This document shows, piece after piece, positions 1 to 6,817 of a stretch of 12,728 nucleotides of DNA (position 1 is its first letter; each line of letters starts with the position of its first letter). The translations under genes and the position numbers were made by a program. This DNA is from JALZAH01 sp051000755 (GTDB lineage Bacteria > Actinomycetota > Acidimicrobiia > Acidimicrobiales > Palsa-688), in the NCBI GenBank assembly GCA_051000755.1, contig JBPCNZ010000115.1, forward strand, positions 1 to 12,728, written 5' to 3'. Below the pieces are notes generated by a model, which was not told the origin of the DNA, searched no databases, and saw nothing but the letters and a program-made list of their open reading frames with translations.

Positions 1-1
1 G

Positions 2-250
2 GCCAAGGCCCTGCGCCCCGTGGTCGAGAAGTGCATCACCAAGGCCAAGAAGGCCCACGCCGACCAGGACCGCAGTGTCCACCTCCACCGCCAGGTCGTG
101 GCCTTCATCCGGGACAAGGACATGGCGTCCAAGCTGTTCTCCGACATCGGTCCCCGCTACGAGAGCCGGGCGGGCGGTTACACCCGGATCCTCAAGCTCG
201 GCCCGCGCCACGGTGACAACGCGCCCATGGCTCGCATCGAGCTGGTCTGA
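2..250 (+). CDS. rplQ: Large ribosomal subunit protein bL17, C-terminal part (5' end outside window)
   Basis: Structural protein of the 50S subunit. The visible 82 residues match the C-terminal half of bL17: an AKALRP..EK.ITKAKKA segment, then LFSDIGPRYESRAGGYTRI and the typical ending APMARIELV. The frame is open from base 2, so the start codon lies left of the window. In most bacteria this is the last gene of the rpsM-rpsK-rpsD-rpoA-rplQ operon, and truA follows here after 59 bases on the same strand, a common arrangement. A GTG inside the frame at base 20 is not the true start, because conserved family sequence extends upstream of it. Identification is secure; only completeness is lacking. 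Confidence 0.95.
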   Translation, partial: AKALRPVVEKCITKAKKAHADQDRSVHLHRQVVAFIRDKDMASKLFSDIGPRYESRAGGYTRILKLGPRHGDNAPMARIELV

Positions 251-284
251 TTGAAGATCTGACGCTCTTCGCTCCTGAGGCCGG

Positions 285-312
285 CTCCGAGGCACCGGAG
301 GCGGTGACGGTG
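285..312 (+). promoter_or_regulatory. truA ribosome binding site within a small hairpin
   Basis: GGAGG at 297-301 is a strong Shine-Dalgarno sequence. It lies 8 bases from a GTG at 310 but only 2 bases from the upstream in-frame GTG at 304, so it favours 310 as the start. The same bases can pair with CTCCG at 285-289 (partner CGGAG 296-300, loop AGGCAC), forming a 5-bp hairpin that would hide the site. The Shine-Dalgarno is clear; a regulatory effect of the hairpin is inference. Confidence 0.5.
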
Positions 313-1071
313 CAGCCGACCGTCGGAGTCCGGCTCCTGGTCTCCTACCTGGGCACCGACTTCCACGGCTTCGCGGCCCAGCCCGGTCAGATCACCGTGG
401 CCGGGGCCCTGGCCGCCGCCCTCGAACGCCATCTGCGTCACCGCGTCGAGCTGACCTGCGCGGGCCGGACCGACGCAGGGGTGCACGCATGGGGACAGGT
501 GGTGTCGTTCGTGGCCCGGGCCGACGTCGACATGACGGGTCTGGCCCGCTCGCTGAACCGGGCTTTGCGCCCGTCGATCGTCGTGCGGGAAGCGGAGTTG
601 AGCTCCCGGGGTTTCGACGCCAGGCATTCCGCCACGGGCCGCCGCTACCGCTACACGATCGTCAACCGGCCCGTCGCCGACCCGTTCTGGGCCGCCACGG
701 CCTGGCATGTGGGGCGACCCCTGGACCTGAGGGCCATGCGGTTGGGTTGCGATCCACTCTTCGGCGAGCATGACTTCTCGTCGTTCTGCCGGCGCCCGCC
801 GACCGGCTCGCTGGTTCGCGTCGTGCGCAACGCCTGCTGGGAGGACCTGGGGGAGGGTGTCCTTCGCTTCGAGATCGAGGCGTCCTCGTTCTGCCAGCAG
901 ATGGTCCGCTCCGTCGTCGGGACCCTGGTGGACATGGGCCAGGGTCGGCGCCGGGCCGGAGAGATGACCGGCATCATCCGGGCCCGCGACCGGGCCGCGG
1001 CCGGCCCGCTGGCTCCCCCCCATGGGCTCTGTCTCTGGGCGGTCGCCTACTCGCCGGCGGACAGCGGCTGA
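310..1071 (+). CDS. truA: tRNA pseudouridine(38-40) synthase TruA
   Basis: Isomerises uridines 38, 39 and 40 of the tRNA anticodon arm to pseudouridine in the cytoplasm. Counted from the GTG at 310 the protein has 253 residues, normal for TruA (about 245-270). The N-terminal YLGTDFHGFAAQP segment (about 13-25) matches the family. The catalytic aspartate is D55 in AGRTDAGVHA. FSSFCRRP and the C-terminal PLAPPHGLCLW block are also family signatures. The GTG at 304 would add two residues but is too close to the GGAGG at 297-301. It follows rplQ and is probably co-transcribed with it. Its last 25 bases overlap the end of the opposite-strand gene at 1047-1823. Confidence 0.95.
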   Translation: MQPTVGVRLLVSYLGTDFHGFAAQPGQITVAGALAAALERHLRHRVELTCAGRTDAGVHAWGQVVSFVARADVDMTGLARSLNRALRPSIVVREAELSSRGFDARHSATGRRYRYTIVNRPVADPFWAATAWHVGRPLDLRAMRLGCDPLFGEHDFSSFCRRPPTGSLVRVVRNACWEDLGEGVLRFEIEASSFCQQMVRSVVGTLVDMGQGRRRAGEMTGIIRARDRAAAGPLAPPHGLCLWAVAYSPADSG

Positions 1072-1823
1072 CGGGAGATGGCCCGCCACGGGACCGGGCC
1101 CCGCAGGGTCAGCAGGGCCGGATCCCCGCCGGGTCGGCCCAGACCGATCACTTCGGCCCGGTCCTCGACAATCCGGTTGACCTCGAGGACCAAGAAGCCG
1201 TCCACCAGGCTCAGGTAGCGGGCCCACACCTGCGCCAACCAGGTAGGTGGCAGGCTGATCACGGCCTCACCGCCGTCCTCGGTCACCCCCGGGGACGCGG
1301 CGATGGTCACCGAGGACCGGCGGTCGGGGCCCAGCCACCGCCCGAGGGTCTTGGTCAGGCGCCCGACGGTCGCCGCCTCCAGGATCATGGCTTCACTGGT
1401 GCCGGCGGCCCAGCGGTCGCCCAGGGTGTGAGCGACCTCGAGCTGGAGGCGGCGTTCGTGGGCCGGGTCGAGCACGCCCAGGAGCCGGGCCAGAGGATCG
1501 TCGGATCCCAGCGCCGCCCGGCGGCTGATGGTGTCACCGGGGTGGCGCCGGCCGAGGACCAGGACCCGGGGATCGCCCCGAAAGGTCCGCCACGCCCGGG
1601 AGACGACGTCGCAACCCTCCCCGGCCCGGTCATCGGCGGGCGTCTCGGCTGCGGCGCGGGGCGGGTCCCCCTTCTTGACGGGCGGACGGCGCCCGGCGCG
1701 GCGATGGTCGGGCGTGGTCAGCACCCCTTCTTCCCACCGCAGACAATGGGAATGTCCCCGGCAGTCGATGCTCGACTCAACCGGGGGAACTCCCGCCCAC
1801 CACGACGACGGCGGGGGAGTCAT
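1047..1823 (-). CDS. Uncharacterised protein, 258 aa, translationally coupled to its upstream neighbour
   Basis: Not recognised. The ATG at 1823-1821 overlaps the TGA of the upstream gene (ATGA), and a GGAG at 1832-1829 sits 5 bases before it, so the start is well supported even though the frame is open further upstream. The protein appears soluble, with no signal peptide or membrane segment. Near the N-terminus is a compact Cys/His cluster, CRGHSHCLRWE (about residues 20-30), followed by TTPDH, then a Pro/Ala/Asp-rich low-complexity stretch (about 40-70). The rest looks like a mixed alpha/beta region containing DPRVLVLGRRHPGD and a C-terminal part with WLAQVWARYLSLVDGF. I believe similar Cys/His-plus-LRWE N-termini occur in actinobacterial hypothetical proteins, but this is memory, not a search. 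Metal binding by the cluster is possible and untested. Confidence 0.75.
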   Translation of the reverse strand: MTPPPSSWWAGVPPVESSIDCRGHSHCLRWEEGVLTTPDHRRAGRRPPVKKGDPPRAAAETPADDRAGEGCDVVSRAWRTFRGDPRVLVLGRRHPGDTISRRAALGSDDPLARLLGVLDPAHERRLQLEVAHTLGDRWAAGTSEAMILEAATVGRLTKTLGRWLGPDRRSSVTIAASPGVTEDGGEAVISLPPTWLAQVWARYLSLVDGFLVLEVNRIVEDRAEVIGLGRPGGDPALLTLRGPVPWRAISRQPLSAGE

Positions 1824-2992
1824 GGCAGCTCCAGGGCGATCGACAGGGACTGGCGGGGCCCGGATACGGTCAGGGTCAGCTCGCCGGCGGCGGGGTCCAG
1901 CGCCGGGACCAGGACCCAGGTGAGGGAGCCCCTGACGCCTGGATCCCGGGCCACGCCGGCGTACCAGCCGCCCACGTCGTCGGTGGCGGTGAACGACAGG
2001 GGAACGTGGAGCGGGGTGGGCCACGGCCGGCACACACCGAGAACCCGGAGGTGGGTGGGACCGGCGGCGAGCGTATCGATGCGGACCACGAGCCCGTCGA
2101 CGACGGCCGGCGATGAGAGGAGGGGCCAGACGCCACGGCGACCGACCCGGTCCCGGGCGCCGAGCACCGCCAGGATCTGCGGATCCATCCCGGCGCCGTC
2201 GTCGAAGCCGAGAGCGACCTCGTCGATGCGGCCCGCCTCGACGGCGGCGGAGGCGCCGGCGGCGAGGGCACCGGTGGCCACCAGAGCGTCGACCGCCGGA
2301 CCGGCGTCGCCGGCGCTGTCGGCCGTGCCGTCGAGCAGGAGCAGGGCCAGCCGGGCGCTGACCAGGCCTCGGAGGTAGTGCTCGGCCGGGGAGTGGCCGT
2401 GGGCGACGGCCTCGATGGCGTCGTCGGGTGACTCGTAGAGGGCCAGGCGGACGGGGCGCTCCCTGCCGCCGCTGAGCTCCAACCAGGACGCCTCCGCGGG
2501 GACGGGTGGGCGCAGGGCGGCGGTGAAGCCGTCCGCTCCCGGGTCCGTCGTGGGCGTCAGGGCATAGCTGGTCCCCGCGTCGTCGGTGACGACGACGGTG
2601 TCCAGGCGGGTGGCCCCACCCGCATGGCCGGCCATCACCAACTGACCCTCGAGCCGGGCCTCCACCCCGTCGGAGAGGATGGCGTCCACGTGCAGCGAGG
2701 CGCCCGGCAGCTCGATCGTGGCCGGGCCGACGGCGGCCACGCAGGGAGGGATGGTCGCCCCCGGGTCCGCGGCCGAGGGCGGCGGCAGGGTACCGGCCAT
2801 GCCGTCATCCCCGCGCAGGGCCAGAGCCAGGGCCAGGTCGCGCTGCAGGCGCTCGGTGGCGCCGGCGGTGAGGAGCCCGCTGCCGGCGATCGCCCTCAGG
2901 GCCGCCAGCGGCGAGTGACCGGGCCCGGGCCGGGCCAGGGTCTCCTCGAGCAGGAGGCGCAGGTACCGCTCGGGCCCAGCCTCATCGTCCAC
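1820..2992 (-). CDS. Uncharacterised protein, 390 aa, probably alpha/beta multidomain
   Basis: Not recognised. It starts at a GTG (2992-2990), 36 bases after the ilvA stop, with only a weak GGCAGG upstream. Residues 1-65 look helical (for example ERYLRLLLEETLA and ATERLQRDLALALALR). They are followed by beta-rich segments (about 85-190) with alternating hydrophobics, a helical alanine-rich middle (about 190-270), and a final beta-rich part ending in LTLTVSGPRQSLSIALELP. No signal peptide, lipobox or membrane segment is visible, so it is probably cytoplasmic. Its stop codon overlaps the next start (ATGA), implying the two uncharacterised products are made together and may act together. The composition matches its neighbours, so there is no sign of recent transfer. 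Coding status is supported by length, operon packing and protein-like periodicity, not by homology I can name. Confidence 0.8.
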   Translation of the reverse strand: MDDEAGPERYLRLLLEETLARPGPGHSPLAALRAIAGSGLLTAGATERLQRDLALALALRGDDGMAGTLPPPSAADPGATIPPCVAAVGPATIELPGASLHVDAILSDGVEARLEGQLVMAGHAGGATRLDTVVVTDDAGTSYALTPTTDPGADGFTAALRPPVPAEASWLELSGGRERPVRLALYESPDDAIEAVAHGHSPAEHYLRGLVSARLALLLLDGTADSAGDAGPAVDALVATGALAAGASAAVEAGRIDEVALGFDDGAGMDPQILAVLGARDRVGRRGVWPLLSSPAVVDGLVVRIDTLAAGPTHLRVLGVCRPWPTPLHVPLSFTATDDVGGWYAGVARDPGVRGSLTWVLVPALDPAAGELTLTVSGPRQSLSIALELP

Positions 2993-3006
2993 CCGGTCAG
3001 CCTGCC

Positions 3007-3026
3007 AGCCCCGGCCGGGCCGGGCT
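3007..3026 (-). other. GC-rich hairpin between ilvA and the 390-aa gene
   Basis: AGCCC (3007-3011) can pair with GGGCT (3022-3026), with about three further inner G-C pairs and one bulge. It begins 3 bases past the ilvA stop in the direction of transcription. No U-tract follows, so it is not a classical intrinsic terminator. It could act as a processing or attenuation point in the four-gene unit, or be a chance structure in GC-rich DNA. Confidence 0.25.
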
Positions 3027-3028
3027 GT

Positions 3029-4243
3029 TCACCCGAGGGACTCGGCCCGGTACCCGGCGCCGGTCAAGGCGTCGATGACCTCCACCCCCTGGGCCTCGTT
3101 GCGGGTCTCGACGGTGACCAGGACCTCCACCTCGCTGAGGTCGAGGGCCCGACCGCTGCGGTGATGGCCGACCTCGAGGACGTTGACGCCCTGGCGGGCC
3201 AGTTCGGCGGTGAGCGACGCCAGGGCGCCGGGCCGGTCGTCGATGATGATCCGCAGCACCAGGTACCGGCCCGCGGCGGCCAGGCCGTGATTGATGAGCT
3301 TGGTGAGCAGGAGGGGGTCGACGTTGCCCCCCGACAGCACGGCGACGGCCTGGCCGTGACCGCCGACCCGCCCGGCCAGGATGGCGGCCAGGGCGGTGGC
3401 GGCGGCCGGCTCGACGACGGCCTTCGTCCGCTCGACGAGCAGCAGTAGGGCCCGGCTGATCTCCTCCTCGTCGACGATGACCACGTCGTCGACGAAGGCG
3501 GCGGCATGGGCCAGGGTCAGGGCCGACACGGCCCCGACGGCGATGCCGTCGGCCATGGTGGTCATCGAGTCGAGGGTGACCGGACGGCCCGCATCCAGGG
3601 CCGCGGTCAACGTCGGGGCGCCGGCGGCCTCGACCCCGACGATCCGTGCCGCCTGGCGGGTGGCCGACAGGGCCGCCGCCACCCCGGCCAGCAACCCCCC
3701 GCCGCCGACGGGCACCACGATCACCTCGGCATCGGGTGCCTGATCGCCCAGTTCCAGCCCCAACGTGGCCTGCCCGGCGATGATGTCGGGATCGTCGAAG
3801 GGGGGCACAAGGACGGCCCCGGACCGGGCCGCCTCGGCCGCCGCAGCCTCGATGGCGTCATCGACGGTGTTGCCGGCCATGCGTACCGTCGCACCGTACG
3901 CCCGGGTGGCGTCGGCCTTGGGCAGCGCCGCCCCGCTCGGCATGTAGATGGTGGAGTGACGCCCGGTCAGGGTGGCAGCCAGGGCCACGCCCTGGGCGTG
4001 GTTGCCGGCCGAGGCGGCGACGACGTCCACGCCGGGGGGAAGTTGGACGATGCGGTTGTAGGCGCCGCGGATCTTGAAGGAGCCGGTCCGTTGGCGGTAC
4101 TCGGTCTTGAGGAGGACCTCCCGCCCGGCCATGCCCGACAGGGAGCGGGTGGTCTCCACCGGGGTGGTGCGGATGACCGGCGCCACCCGTCGGCGGGCCG
4201 CCTCGATGTCGGCCAGGGTGACCAGGGCGTGCGGGACGTTCAC
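3029..4243 (-). CDS. ilvA: Threonine ammonia-lyase (threonine dehydratase) with C-terminal ACT domain
   Basis: PLP enzyme converting L-threonine to 2-oxobutyrate and ammonia, the entry to isoleucine synthesis or threonine breakdown. Counted from the GTG at 4243 it has 404 residues, matching the roughly 400-residue class with a single C-terminal ACT domain. Visible are the PLP lysine K57 in TGSFKIRGA, the substrate loop SAGNHAQG (78-85), and the phosphate-binding glycine loop VPVGGGGLLAG (GGGG 180-183). SGGN follows near 310, and the ACT domain spans about 326-404, starting LRIIIDDRPGALASLTAELA. The ACT domain suggests allosteric control by an amino acid, typically isoleucine or valine. The GTG start overlaps the stop of the upstream ctaG-like gene (GTGA). 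A second GTG two codons on (4237) is an alternative start. The serine/threonine dehydratase family is certain; a catabolic versus biosynthetic role cannot be decided here. Confidence 0.93.
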   Translation of the reverse strand: MNVPHALVTLADIEAARRRVAPVIRTTPVETTRSLSGMAGREVLLKTEYRQRTGSFKIRGAYNRIVQLPPGVDVVAASAGNHAQGVALAATLTGRHSTIYMPSGAALPKADATRAYGATVRMAGNTVDDAIEAAAAEAARSGAVLVPPFDDPDIIAGQATLGLELGDQAPDAEVIVVPVGGGGLLAGVAAALSATRQAARIVGVEAAGAPTLTAALDAGRPVTLDSMTTMADGIAVGAVSALTLAHAAAFVDDVVIVDEEEISRALLLLVERTKAVVEPAAATALAAILAGRVGGHGQAVAVLSGGNVDPLLLTKLINHGLAAAGRYLVLRIIIDDRPGALASLTAELARQGVNVLEVGHHRSGRALDLSEVEVLVTVETRNEAQGVEVIDALTGAGYRAESLG

Positions 4244-5208
4244 CCCTGGTCGGGTCCGGGCCGGGCGTTGACCACCGTCGTCCGGGCCAGGGCCTCCTCC
4301 ATCGCCGCCGCGGCCCGGTTGGCCTTCCACGCCGCCAGTTGAGCTTCGGCCTCGGCGTCGTCGGTCCCGTCGCGACGCACCGCGGACCGCTCCTCGCTGC
4401 GCACCCACAGGACCAGGAGGCCGACGGTGGCTACGACCCCGAGGAGCTCACCGGCGCTCCACATCAACTCTGCGCCCTGATGGAAGTCACTGAGCGACAG
4501 ACCCTGGGCGATGGGGCGGTTCTGGCTCTCCAGGGCCATGCCCAGGATCAGGAAGTAGGGGAGGGCGAAGAACGTGGCGATCATGCGCTGCGGTACCGAC
4601 GCCGGCCGGGGGAGTGGGTCGGCGGCGATCGCCGGCCAGCAGAACAGCATCCCGACCACGAGCAGGCCGAGGTGCACGGCGTCGTCGATAGAGCGGTGAT
4701 CGACCGTGGCCTGGAACAGCCCCGTCAGGTACAGCCCAGCCAGGGCCCCCCCGAGGAGGATCCAGCTGGTGACCGGCCTGGAGAGCTGGCAGGCCACCCG
4801 GCCGGACACGAGGGCCTGGATCCGGTCCCTTTGCCGGGGTGACGCCCCGCGCCCGGCCAGGGTGAGGGGCGCACCGAGGGTCAGCAGGATGGGGGCGACC
4901 AGGACCATCAGGGTGTCGTTGATCATGTGGATGGTGACGCTGGTGCCGTCGAATGCGCTCAGCCCCGAGAGGGTGGCCAGGGCGACGCCGAGGAGTCCAG
5001 CGGCGAAGCAGGCGGTCCGCCACTGCGCCCAGCCCTGATCCTGGCGGCGGGCCCGGCGTTGGGCCCGCAGGTACCAGGCTCCGGCGCCGAGCACCACGAC
5101 TAGACCGGCGATGTCGAAGCGGGCCCGGGTGACCACATCGGAGGCGCGAAAGCCGGTCGAGGGGTCAAGGACGCGGAAGGGGCTGACCCCGGCGACGAGG
5201 TGGAACAT
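4240..5208 (-). CDS. ctaG: CtaG/Caa3-type cytochrome c oxidase assembly protein
   Basis: Membrane protein of the Caa3_CtaG family, associated with copper delivery and assembly of cytochrome c oxidase. It has 322 residues from the ATG at 5208. Hydrophobic segments lie at about 34-47, 66-84, 98-116, 148-166, 178-196, 208-226 and 250-269. Family signatures are HMINDTLMVLVAPILLTLGAP (first block near 94-114), VDHRSIDDAVHLGLLVVG (169-186) with WPAIAADPLP, and DFHQGAELMWSAGE (241-254). A charged helical tail follows (about 270-322). In mycobacteria this domain is fused to CopD; here it stands alone. The longer reading from 5346 is rejected because it would run across the ctaE start, and its extra residues look non-coding. 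It lies head to head with ctaE-qcrCAB, fitting a role in building the oxidase. The name ctaG is used in the Caa3 sense, unrelated to Cox11. Confidence 0.88.
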   Translation of the reverse strand: MFHLVAGVSPFRVLDPSTGFRASDVVTRARFDIAGLVVVLGAGAWYLRAQRRARRQDQGWAQWRTACFAAGLLGVALATLSGLSAFDGTSVTIHMINDTLMVLVAPILLTLGAPLTLAGRGASPRQRDRIQALVSGRVACQLSRPVTSWILLGGALAGLYLTGLFQATVDHRSIDDAVHLGLLVVGMLFCWPAIAADPLPRPASVPQRMIATFFALPYFLILGMALESQNRPIAQGLSLSDFHQGAELMWSAGELLGVVATVGLLVLWVRSEERSAVRRDGTDDAEAEAQLAAWKANRAAAAMEEALARTTVVNARPGPDQG

Positions 5209-5222
5209 CGCTGACCACGGTA
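5208..5222 (-). promoter_or_regulatory. Putative -10 element of a leaderless promoter for the ctaG-ilvA unit
   Basis: On the minus strand TACCGT (5222-5217) fits the actinobacterial TAnnnT -10 pattern and ends 8 bases before the ATG at 5208. No Shine-Dalgarno lies between. That geometry is typical of leaderless transcripts starting at the ATG. No convincing -35 box was found. Confidence 0.4.
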
Positions 5223-5260
5223 GCGCCGTACCCCCGGTTAGGGCCCACCGGCGGCTCGGG

Positions 5261-5290
5261 TTGGGATCGCGGCACGGAGTTGTGTAGAAA
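5261..5290 (+). promoter_or_regulatory. Putative promoter of the ctaE-qcrCAB operon
   Basis: TTGGGA (5261-5266, four of six matches to TTGACA) is followed after 18 bases by TAGAAA (5285-5290, four of six to TATAAT). TAGAAA ends 8 bases before the GTG at 5299, which would allow a leaderless transcript from that codon. The only Shine-Dalgarno-like sequence, GGAG at 5276-5279, is 13 bases from the GTG at 5293, which is long. Confidence 0.35.
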
Positions 5291-5292
5291 GT

Positions 5293-5922
5293 GTGCCAGT
5301 GACAGCGATCTCCCCCCCCGCCACGGCGCCTCCGGACCGTCCTCAAACCGTCATCAGGCCGGTCAACCCGGCCGACTACCGCCCGGCGATGCTCAACGTC
5401 GGCGTCATCGTGTGGCTGGCCTCGGAGGTCATGTTCTTCTCCGGACTCTTCGCCGCCTTCTTCACGTTGCGGGCATCGACGAAGGTGTGGCCACCGGCCG
5501 GATACGAGCTCGATGTCACCTCGGTCGGCATCGCCACGTTGTTGCTGATCCTGTCGTCAGGAACGATGCAGATGGGGGTGCACCGGGCCATCAAGGGAGA
5601 CAGGACCGGGTTCCTCGGTTGGCTGGCGCTCACCTTCGCTCTCGGCGCCCTCTTCGTCGGCATGCAGATCTCCGACTACATCGGCCGTAACTTCGGGATC
5701 GACTCCAGCGCCTACGGCTCCGCCTTCTACGTGCTGACCGGCGTGCACGCCCTCCACGTGACCGGCGGCCTGTTCGGGATGATCATCATGGGTCTTCGAG
5801 CCAAGAAGACCCGGCACTTCGGCCATCGCACGGCGCCGGCGGTGGAGTTCCTGTCCTACTACTGGCACTTCGTCGACGTGGTGTGGATCGCCCTGTTCGC
5901 CTCGATCTTCCTGCTCAAATAG
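5293..5922 (+). CDS. ctaE: Cytochrome c oxidase subunit III (aa3 type)
   Basis: Integral membrane subunit of the aa3 oxidase, stabilising subunit I and its proton uptake. The 209 residues are typical of the short five-helix actinobacterial form. Hydrophobic segments lie at about 35-58, 74-95, 107-127, 143-168 and 187-207. Family motifs include VIVWLASEVMFFSGLFAAFF with glutamate E45, YVLTGVHALHVTGG (146-159), and YYWHFVDVVWI (189-199). The first gene of ctaE-qcrC-qcrA-qcrB, the conserved actinobacterial order; the qcrC start is 7 bases past its stop. The GTG at 5293 is taken as the start; a GTG at 5299 (two codons on) is equally possible if the transcript is leaderless. Identification is secure. 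Confidence 0.95.
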   Translation: MPVTAISPPATAPPDRPQTVIRPVNPADYRPAMLNVGVIVWLASEVMFFSGLFAAFFTLRASTKVWPPAGYELDVTSVGIATLLLILSSGTMQMGVHRAIKGDRTGFLGWLALTFALGALFVGMQISDYIGRNFGIDSSAYGSAFYVLTGVHALHVTGGLFGMIIMGLRAKKTRHFGHRTAPAVEFLSYYWHFVDVVWIALFASIFLLK

Positions 5923-5929
5923 GTCTCCG

Positions 5930-6817
5930 ATGCGCCGACCCCACCCCCTCGCCAAGCTCCGCCCCCACCTGCCCACCAGGCGCCGGGCCCTGGGCGGTCC
6001 CGTCGGCGTCCTGGCTCTGGGCATCATGGCCTTCTCCGTCGTCGCCCTGACCGGTGCGACCGCCCACGGCGCCCCCGCCGCCGTCAGCACCGATCCGGCC
6101 TCGGTCGCCGCTGGCCAGTCTCTCTACAGCGAGCACTGCCAGAGTTGCCATGGTGTCAACGGTGTGGGTGGCGTCAACGGGTCGCCGGAGCTGGTCGACA
6201 CGGGTGCCGCCGCCGCCGACTTCTACCTGACGACGGGGCGCATGCCCCTCAACAACCCCCACGACCAGGCCATCCGGCACCGGCCATACTTCAACCCCGA
6301 GCAGATCCGCCAGCTCGACGCCTACGTCAACGCTCTCCCGGGCATCAACCACAGCTCGACGTCGGGGCCGACCATCCCGACCGTGTCCCCTCTGTGCGCC
6401 AACCCCCCGGGCAACGCCAAGGACAACGGTGGCAGCCCCTCCGCCGGGCCCTGCGTGAGCCTCAGCGACGGCCAGCGCCTGTTCCAGCTCGACTGCGCCG
6501 CCTGCCACCAGGCCACCGGCGCCGGCGGCATGCTCTCCAAGGGCAACGTCGTGCCCGGGCTGCACAACGCCAACGAGGTCCAGACCGCCGAGGCCATGCG
6601 CATCGGGCCCCGCCCCATGCCGATCTTCGGCACCAACCAACTGACCGACGAGCAGGTGTCGGCCATAACCCACTACGTCCAGTACCTGCACCACCCGGCC
6701 AACCACGGCGGCCTGAGCATCTCCGGGTTCGGGCCGGTAGCAGAAGGTTTCGTGGCTGTCATACTGGGTTTGGGAGTGCTGCTGATGGCTTCACGCTTCA
6801 TTGGGAACCGAGGATGA
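5930..6817 (+). CDS. qcrC: Menaquinol-cytochrome c reductase diheme cytochrome c subunit
   Basis: Membrane-anchored diheme cytochrome c that carries electrons from the Rieske centre directly to the oxidase, replacing soluble cytochrome c in actinobacteria. It has 295 residues. An arginine-rich N-terminus and a hydrophobic segment (about 24-44) act as export signal or anchor. The first haem site is C70-Q-S-C73-H74 with likely Met ligand M105 (GRMPL). The second is C189-A-A-C192-H193 with likely M230 (RPMPIF). A C-terminal membrane helix spans 267-289. Between the two domains is a Gly/Pro/Ser-rich insertion with two extra cysteines, C156 and C175. The ATG at 5930 has a weak AGG six bases upstream. 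The stop overlaps the qcrA start (ATGA at 6814-6817), so the two are translationally coupled. Confidence 0.95.
   Translation: MRRPHPLAKLRPHLPTRRRALGGPVGVLALGIMAFSVVALTGATAHGAPAAVSTDPASVAAGQSLYSEHCQSCHGVNGVGGVNGSPELVDTGAAAADFYLTTGRMPLNNPHDQAIRHRPYFNPEQIRQLDAYVNALPGINHSSTSGPTIPTVSPLCANPPGNAKDNGGSPSAGPCVSLSDGQRLFQLDCAACHQATGAGGMLSKGNVVPGLHNANEVQTAEAMRIGPRPMPIFGTNQLTDEQVSAITHYVQYLHHPANHGGLSISGFGPVAEGFVAVILGLGVLLMASRFIGNRG
6804..6817 (+). promoter_or_regulatory. qcrC/qcrA coupling junction (GGAACCGAGGATGA)
   Basis: The GGA core of a Shine-Dalgarno sits 7 bases before ATGA, in which the qcrA start (6814) overlaps the qcrC stop. A 14-base copy with one difference recurs before qcrB at 7841-7854. 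It codes for the NRG ending of QcrC. Confidence 0.6.

Noticed and set aside
178..1227. 349-aa minus-strand frame opposite rplQ/truA
   Set aside because: Gly/Arg/Pro-rich shadow of two well-identified plus-strand genes.
1824..2033. Upstream extension of the 258-aa protein to 328 aa
   Set aside because: The extension is Arg/Pro-rich and overlaps the 390-aa gene out of frame; the ATG at 1823 has a GGAG and an ATGA overlap.
4244..4408. Upstream extension of ilvA to 459 aa
   Set aside because: The extra 55 residues are Arg/Gly-rich and lie inside ctaG in another frame; family alignment begins near the GTG at 4243.
5209..5346. Upstream extension of ctaG to 368 aa
   Set aside because: It would overlap the ctaE start on the other strand, has no membrane-protein character, and the ATG at 5208 fits family length and a -10 element.
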